Of a DNA stretch of 64,000 nt, positions 58,417-64,000 are shown piece by piece. The stretch is from NCBI RefSeq assembly GCF_009905375.1, contig NC_133649.1:229814102-229878101 (forward strand). The letters run 5' to 3'. Every line of letters starts with the position of its first letter. Positions within the stretch are counted from its first letter, which is position 1. The DNA is from Apium graveolens. Taxonomy: Eukaryota; Streptophyta; Magnoliopsida; Apiales; Apiaceae. A program made the translations under genes and the position numbers. Below the pieces are notes generated by a model that worked only from the letters and a program-made list of their open reading frames with translations, ran no database searches and had not been told where the DNA came from.

Positions 58417-59690
58417 GGCAAGAACTCAGCTAATGTTGTGCAGCAAATTAATCTCCAGTAAATTAAAATTAATTTGATTAAATTGGAAATTAACTGAAAT
58501 ATGAATTATAAATATTTCAGAAATCTCTGTATATTTGTCTTTTAAATTCATTTAACTTGGAATTTTTCAAATTCTGAGTAAACTGCTTACGTGTTAATTT
58601 ACATCCTTAATATGTAAAATTAACTAAAGGCAAAATTACAATAACCAAAAGTATCTAGCAAACTGAGTTCTCGATAAGTATAAATTGACTTCTCGACAAG
58701 TCATTTTAGGACTTCTCGAGTGAGTCCTCAATAATTCAACTTACTGACTTCTTGAGTGACTTCTCGATAGGTTTAAAATAACTTATCGACAAAGTCCTTG
58801 CAGAGTTCTCTAATAATGTTCACTCATAGAGTTCTCTACAAGTACAATTCTTGACTTATCAATAACTCAGAACTGAAATAATTTAAACTGATAAATTATT
58901 TTTGTAAATTACTTTTGGAAAATTTATTCTAATTTTATTTTGAATTTATTCAAGTAAAAGTTAAAATTAATTTAGTCCACTTTTTGGACAAACTGGGTAT
59001 TTATTTGACATTTCGACAAGTCAAGGTTGAGTTCTCTATAAGAGTAATTTAAAATGACTTATTGACATGTACTTCACTTCTTTAAATGACTTCTCGATAG
59101 ATAACTCCAAATATCTATTTTTGAGTTCTTGACAAGTCATCTACTTTCACTATAAATACCTAGACTTCTCGATTAATTTGAACTTGGAATTTTTCAAAAT
59201 TCTTAGTAAGTAAACTGAATATTTATTACTTCATATCCTCAGTATATGAACTTAATAAATAACATATCAAAAGAAGCAAAAAGTATGAAAAGCTGAACAA
59301 ATTTAATTCATAAATTATGTTCAGAAAAATACTTTTGACATACTTGTCTCTAATTTCTCTGACTTACACATTTACATTTTTATATGATCTCTTGTTTACG
59401 TGGAAATAGGTTGTTCCAATGTTAGTAGACTGGTACATTATATGTGTTGTTTTGAGTATGCTGATAGTGGTTAATTTATTTGACCGAATGCTGATAAGAG
59501 GAGTTACTTTTTGTGTAGGGAGTACGTGATTATTTGCATGGGGAATAGTCACTCTCTAAAGTAACTACTATTCTTGAGTACTTGCATGGGGAATAGTAAC
59601 TAGTCATTTCTAACTGTCTAATATGCGTATGTGTTTATTATTCATATTATCCGGGTAACTGAAGAGTCTATTGGTTTCTATCTTTACTCC
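58417..59690 (+). other. E10 spacer between pol and extra ORFs, with repeated words
   Basis: Non-coding, AT-rich. From 58660 to 59175 words of the type GACTTCTCGA, GAGTTCTCTA and ACTTATCGA recur about ten times. Their reverse complements (TCGAGAAGTC, TCGAGAACTC) are frequent in the 5' LTR at 52340-52740. At 59511-59620 GCATGGGGAATAGT occurs twice. Confidence 0.65.
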
Positions 59691-59693
59691 CTT

Positions 59694-59700
59694 TATAAAT
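59694..59700 (+). promoter_or_regulatory. Candidate TATA box for E10 extra ORF
   Basis: TATAAAT about 95 bases upstream of the ATG at 59791, followed by a pyrimidine-rich stretch. It could drive an internal transcript. Weak evidence. Confidence 0.35.
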
Positions 59701-59790
59701 TAAAAATGCCTCCCTCCTTATCATTCATCAGCACTCTCTTTCTAATAAACTTTTTAGCCTCAAAACTCACCTATTGTTCTTTTCGCTCCA

Positions 59791-60159
59791 ATGGTTGCCC
59801 CCGTTTTTCACACACTCAACCACGGTGTTTATCTTCCAGCTCGAAACTTGACTAACGATAAGGTCTATTATGATCCTTTTGGACTTCAAATCCGCATCAG
59901 GGGGTTCGTATGCAGTCCTTTTGATCTTCCACGAGAGATCTTTGATGAACTCTCATGGAATGATCAACTTGGTATTCTTTTCTTTGAGATGGAAGTCTCT
60001 TTTGAGCAGGAGAGACGAGTCAGGGTGGATGAGCAGCAACAACTTGCTGCTCTGGAGCTGCAGGAGAGAATCATTTCTCTTGCAAACTCCATGTCCAGAG
60101 CGTACGAGCGCAGGGCAAGGAGGTTGGTGGCAGAGAAAAAGAAGCCTGGACTAGAGTAG
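59791..60159 (+). CDS. E10 extra ORF (unknown function)
   Basis: 122 residues, ATG to TAG. Starts MVAPVFHTLNHGVYLPARNL and continues with YDPFGLQIRIRGFVCSPFDL. The second half is Glu/Arg-rich and likely helical (EQERRVRVDEQQQLAALELQ). There is no signal peptide and no membrane segment, so nothing supports an envelope role. It lies between pol and the 3' LTR, where SIRE-like copia elements carry extra ORFs. It opens with an initial MxAP that loosely recalls the E2 ORF at 11482 (MAPVV), but the rest does not match. I do not recognise the protein. It is intact and may be only the first exon or domain of a longer product (see 60370-61076). Confidence 0.6.
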   Translation: MVAPVFHTLNHGVYLPARNLTNDKVYYDPFGLQIRIRGFVCSPFDLPREIFDELSWNDQLGILFFEMEVSFEQERRVRVDEQQQLAALELQERIISLANSMSRAYERRARRLVAEKKKPGLE

Positions 60160-60369
60160 TTAGGAGTATGATTTACTTGTTAAATCTATGTCTTAATGTT
60201 CCATGTTTCCATTTTTAATGAAAGTTCTGATTCTTGTCTTGTAATTTCTTGTTTATGTAATAATTACTATGTGCTTATATCTATATTAAATTTTGTCTTC
60301 TCTGCAATAATGCTTGCAACTAAAATATCTTGCAATGTATTTGTCTAATGAAACTCTAAAAAGATATAT
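60160..60369 (+). other. Spacer between E10 extra ORFs
   Basis: AT-rich, no frame. Ends TTGTTCAATGCATTACAG at about 60387, which resembles an intron 3' end, so an intron between the two ORFs is possible. Confidence 0.4.
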
Positions 60370-61076
60370 TTGTTCAATGCATTACAGGTTTATACAAGAC
60401 ATCGACAGGGAATTCAAATAATCAATTCACAGGTATTGGTGCTAAAACTGCAGCTAAAACAATTCAAAACCAAACTGCAGTTTACCCAGGCACATCAACA
60501 CAAACACAAACTCAAACACAATCCCACTCAGGTAACTCTCAAAAGGAACCTGTTTTACAAAAGGACAAAATCCCCAAAATATTCTTCAGTTATTTTGTTG
60601 TTTGAGAAAAAGGAACTGGTATCACAAACATGGAAATTTATCAGCTTTTCATGAATATCACTAATGCACCTTCATGTGCAAAACAGTCTTAACGGACTGA
60701 TAGATTTGAGGGTAGTACTCCTGAGGGGGAGCTATCTAAACCCTCTCCAATTCAATTGAAGGTTCCTCAAGAAGGAACAACTCCCCTCATAACTCTAGCA
60801 GAGGCTGCCCTAGTAGTCAAAGCTAGAAGAACAATTGCCTATGACATTGTCATAAGAAAGGCAAGCTTAGAACATTCAAGTGCTAGTGTGTTGCAAGAAA
60901 CACAAGGGTTTGAGGCTGGTGCACATGAAAGTAACCCAGTCAATTCCCCTCCAATTCAATTGGAGGTTCCCACTACAAGTGGAGGACAACACACTGTCAT
61001 AACCACAGAAAATTCTGTGAGTCAAACTATGACCCCAGTCATAGATGCTTATGCACTCATCTTTCTGGTGAAATGA
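60370..61076 (+). pseudogene. E10 extra ORF, second part, disrupted
   Basis: After about 60388 one frame reads TGNSNNQFTGIG, TAAKTIQNQTAVYPG and a Thr/Gln-rich tract (TQTQTQTQ) to about 60603. A later frame (60756-61076) reads KVPQEGTTPLITLAEAALVV, ASLEHSSASVLQETQGFEAG and SPPIQLEVPTTSGG. Low-complexity Ser/Thr/Gln composition with no membrane segment. A stop at 60603 and a frame change separate the parts. Position suggests the C-terminal portion of the element-specific extra protein; function unknown. Confidence 0.5.
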
Positions 61077-61739
61077 GTATGATTAGCCCTATATGGTCTT
61101 CCCCTAATCATATGATCCCGGATTAACTCTTCTCAGCCACCTCTTATTTCTGTAGGATAAACAACAATTGAGCCTTTCATGTGAGAATGAGAGAATAGAT
61201 TGAGAGAAACAAAACAGAAAATAAGAGAGGCAGGATCCTTCCTGGAAAAAGGAGAGGTAGAATGAGTGTCTGGATTTAGCAATCCTTGTGAGGTAACTCT
61301 GACTCTTAAAAGTCATGAGACTAGTGCAGTGAGAAGTAGTGAGACTACTTATTCAAAAGAACAGAGAGCTTAGGACTTTCCTATTTAAATCTACTTGGTA
61401 AACTCATCACTACAGACTTCACTAAAACTTGAAGCTGCTGATAGTGTTCTACATGAACATTGACAAAAGCTTGAACAATGTGCATCTAGCTGGATCTTTC
61501 TTCCTGAAGATAATGTCAAAAAGGGGGAGAATATATCTAAATGCCAAAACAGCTAATGGATGTTGCCAGATAATAATATTCTTTTCTTGATAAGGGGAGA
61601 AGGAAGTATAAATCTAAATGCAACTCTGCAACTCACAAAAGAAGATCAGATGGGGAAATTGGGTTCTTGGGCTCTGCATTTAGATAAAGTTTTGACATCA
61701 TCAACCAGAACTTGTGCATAATTTCATAATGAACAAGTT
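61077..61739 (+). other. E10 3' untranslated region
   Basis: No long frame. Contains three purine-rich GGGGGAGA or GGGGAGAAGG stretches (61523, 61596 and 61740); the last is the polypurine tract. Confidence 0.55.
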
Positions 61740-61748
61740 GGGGGAGAT
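61740..61748 (+). promoter_or_regulatory. E10 polypurine tract
   Basis: GGGGGAGAT followed by the LTR start TGTAATATA at 61749. Confidence 0.85.
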
Positions 61749-62067
61749 TGTAATATATAATAGATGATGTCAAAGATTATTGAAGCTGAAAATGTCATTA
61801 GCAATCAGTTAAGCTTGGGGCCAATCCTAAGTAAGTTATATTGTTATCTAAATTTGTATTCTGTTCTTGTAACACTTAAATTCTGTAAAAATGCAAAGGA
61901 GCAGACTGGAGTCTTTTTCCAAAAACAGTATCAAGCCTAAGGATTCTATTCGGAAGAAGATCAAGAAGATCATGCCTCGGAAGAATTTTGAAGAAACTTG
62001 GAGTTGAATAAATCTGTTTAGAGAAAAATGTTCTAAGTCAAGATCTCTACAAGTCACAGATTTATTG
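61749..62067 (+). repeat. E10 3' LTR, first 319 bp
   Basis: Homologous to 52023-52343. Homology stops at about 62063 where E11 begins; the rest should lie beyond the window. Confidence 0.85.
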
Positions 62068-62627
62068 TGTTAGGCCTCAATGATACTATAGAAGGGGGTT
62101 GAATATAGTATCTACAATCAATTCGATTATAAACACAAGTATGTAACAGAAAACAAGTTTATTCAATATATCAAACTCTGTTACAATAGGTTTAATCTAC
62201 TCTCTCAGTGATGTAAGATATCACTAAGAGATGCTAGGGTTACAATGAATAATATTCTCGTGAATGATAACACATATAGTGTAAACCCTAATCTATGTTT
62301 ATATACTACACAGTTACAAGATATCTCCTAATTGATATGATATATTCTGTTTCCTAAAATACATCAATCAGAGATTATCTACTGTAGTCCTTTAGTTGTA
62401 CAACTCTCCAAGCATATCTTCTTTTGTTTAATCCAGATCCTCTCCTGTAAATCAGCCACTTTTCATCCCTGAAGTGTATCTACACTTAAGTTCTGATGTA
62501 AATCCTGATGGCTTAAGTTCTGATAACTTCCCGTCTTCAGTAAGTTCTGATTTCCAGTTAAGTTCTGATATTAAGTTCTGAAACTAAACAAATCAGATTA
62601 GACATGGCATCAAAAATATATCTAACA
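62068..62627 (-). repeat. E11 3' LTR
   Basis: Plus strand TGTTAGGCC...ATATCTAACA (560 bp) with matching TGTTAG/CTAACA ends. AAGTTCTGAT-type words recur at 62490-62585. Confidence 0.78.
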
Positions 62628-62641
62628 ATCTCCCCTAACTT
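62628..62641 (-). promoter_or_regulatory. E11 polypurine tract
   Basis: Minus strand AAGTTAGGGGAGAT, directly before the LTR. Confidence 0.82.
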
Positions 62642-62726
62642 GTAAATTATAAAAATATACAAGTTTATAGATTTGATCATGTCAAAAACATTTAAGTACA
62701 AATGCAATGAGAGTTTATATGCACAA

Positions 62727-63973
62727 CTAAATACAACTTACAATCCATGCAGCTTTTACCAAATTCACTGAATCAGCCTGAATCCATAATGATACCTTAC
62801 AAAGTCTTATACCAGCTTGGTCTCTGCATTTCTTTTTAACTTCAAGTAACTGAGCTTTGACTTGTTGCAGTTCTTCATCTTCAGTATCACCAATCTGATA
62901 TATGGCAGCTCTGAGTGCAGAAATTGGAGTTCTTTCAAGTCCATATCCCAGTCTGATTACCCTTAAATGTGTAGAATCTTCATTATAGCATAAGCATCTT
63001 CCTTTCAGAATTAATTCTACCTTAGCAGAATTCTTCCTCATAGGAAATTTCTCTTCCATCATTTTTAGTCATCATTGGAGTATACTCTGTCATTCTTGCA
63101 CCAGAAATTTTGAGTAAATCTCTTATTGCCTTCAGAATATATTCTGACCATTTCATGGTAACATCAGAATTTACCTCCAGTAGATAATGAATATATTGGA
63201 GCTCTTTGACAGATTTCTTCAGCACATCAGAGTCAGATAATCTATAAGTTCTGCCATCAATCAGAAATAAGATCAATTTCTCTTTTTCTTCATAATCATC
63301 ATGAGTATCCATCACTACTTTAGCTGGAAAACACTTTGTCAAGGTGCTTCTGTGTGATCTCTTCAAATGGCTTGTCAGTCAATGTGAATGGAACTCTAAT
63401 ATCAACTTCTTTCCCAGTCCGGAATTTCTCTCTGTCAGAACCTAATCCAGAAGTGTCTCTAGCTTGCTTGGCTCTTACCCCAAATGCTGCAAGTTGATTC
63501 AACATCTGATTTGTCTTAGGCTGAACTGGAATAGACTTGTTCCATAGCAGCTTCTTCTTGTCTTCTAATATTAAGCTGTCTATGTCAACTTGAGCAGTGT
63601 CAGAGTTTGATTTCTTGATGAATTGATCAGGATTTGTAGTTTCATCTGTAGCTTGCTGTTCTGAAATATCTTCAGGATTTATTAAGTTATGAACTTCTTC
63701 ACTCTAAAAAACTTGAGCTATGTCAGAGGTTGTCTTAGATTCTTCTGTCATCCTCTTTCTCTTCATATTTTCAACTGTTTCATCTTCAGAAGCAGCATCC
63801 TCAAAGACTTGAACCATCTTGCACACAGGATCCATCAGAATTTGAGGAATCTTCATCTTCTGTTTCTTGACTGTCTCCCCAACTTTTCCTTTTCCCTTGC
63901 CTTTGGGATGAGTAGTAGTTTGAGATCTAGTCCTTATTCTAGGAATCTCTGTGGAAGATCTTTCTCTTATCAC
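62727..63973 (-). pseudogene. E11 extra 3' ORF, disrupted
   Basis: Minus strand 63973-63320 is one frame broken only by a TAG at about 63706: RSQTTTHPKGKGKGKVGETV (basic), an acidic segment, then QLAAFGVRAKQARDTSGLG and VDIRVPFTLTDKPFEEIT. It shifts to 63366-63022 (CFPAKVVMDTHDDYEEKEKL, DGRTYRLSDSDVLKKSVKEL, YIHYLLEVNSDVTMKWSEYI) and again to 63062-62727 (LERTPISALRAAIYQIGDTE, VKAQLLEVKKKC). It looks like the C-terminal part of the long extra ORF of SIRE-like copia elements. No membrane segment. Function unknown. Confidence 0.6.
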
Positions 63974-64000
63974 AATCCCCTTTTCTTTTGGCCTTGGTGG

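Larger units (their letters stand above)
52023..62067 (+). mobile_element. E10: Ty1/copia element with extra 3' ORFs, 3' LTR interrupted
   Basis: 5' LTR, PBS, gag, protease, integrase, RT, RNase H, spacer, extra ORFs, polypurine tract and the first 319 bp of the 3' LTR are in order. The 5' and 3' LTR starts differ at about 19 of 310 sites (about 6%). It lies inside E6 on the left. E11 interrupts its 3' LTR at 62067. Pol wording and the long 3' ORF region fit SIRE/Maximus-like copia (inference). Confidence 0.9.
62068..64000 (-). mobile_element. E11: copia element (-), 3' end only
   Basis: 3' LTR, polypurine tract and the extra-ORF region on the minus strand; the rest is beyond 64000. It inserted in the E10 3' LTR and is therefore younger than E10. 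Confidence 0.75.

Noticed and set aside
59791..60159. E10 extra ORF as a viral-type envelope gene
   Set aside because: No signal peptide, membrane segment or cleavage-site pattern; position alone does not support it.

Overview
The window is plant nuclear DNA made almost wholly of nested, mostly broken LTR retrotransposons. I see no convincing host gene. The evidence is the element types present (Ty1/copia and Ty3/gypsy with 0.6-4.3 kb LTRs), primer binding sites complementary to plant initiator-Met tRNA, a MITE, a LINE tail and plant-style introns in an antisense ORF. The extra ORFs downstream of copia pol remind me of asterid repeats (possibly Apiaceae). That is memory only and weak.

Layout. 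1-7881: E1, a decayed Ty3/gypsy element (+) whose 5' LTR is cut by the window start. 7882-12042: E2, a copia element (+) that E1 splits on its left; integrase, RT, RNase H and an extra 3' ORF remain. 12043-22150: E3, a Tat-type Ty3/gypsy element (-) inserted in the E2 extra ORF. It has dual RNase H and a + strand antisense gene (14039-16116) with its own TATA box and introns. 22144-22994: an LTR-like block. 23001-23725: a copia RT scrap. 24100-24312: a LINE tail. 24313-27061: AT-rich DNA with a SINE-like piece, a MITE (26161-26539) and a GAGTCGA-rich repeat.

27062-52022: E6, a copia element (-) split into 27062-27770 and 50111-52022. Between the halves lie E7 (copia +, 27771-33156), E8 (same family, inverted, 33157-38293) and E9 (Ty3/gypsy -, 38294-50110, with a full 4.3 kb 5' LTR and a truncated 3' LTR). 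52023-62067: E10, the most complete copia element (+), with gag, protease, integrase with intact DDE, RT, RNase H and extra 3' ORFs. Its 3' LTR is cut by E11 (copia -, 62068-64000), which runs off the right edge.

Most polyproteins carry stops, frameshifts or lost catalytic residues, so few of these copies can move unaided. The most interesting signals are at the RNA and DNA structure level: four stem-loops with a shared loop in the E7/E8 leader, with a compensatory base change between copies; a row of small hairpins with shared loops in the E1 LTR; the intron-containing antisense gene in E3; and elements whose LTRs are nearly identical although their coding regions are dead.
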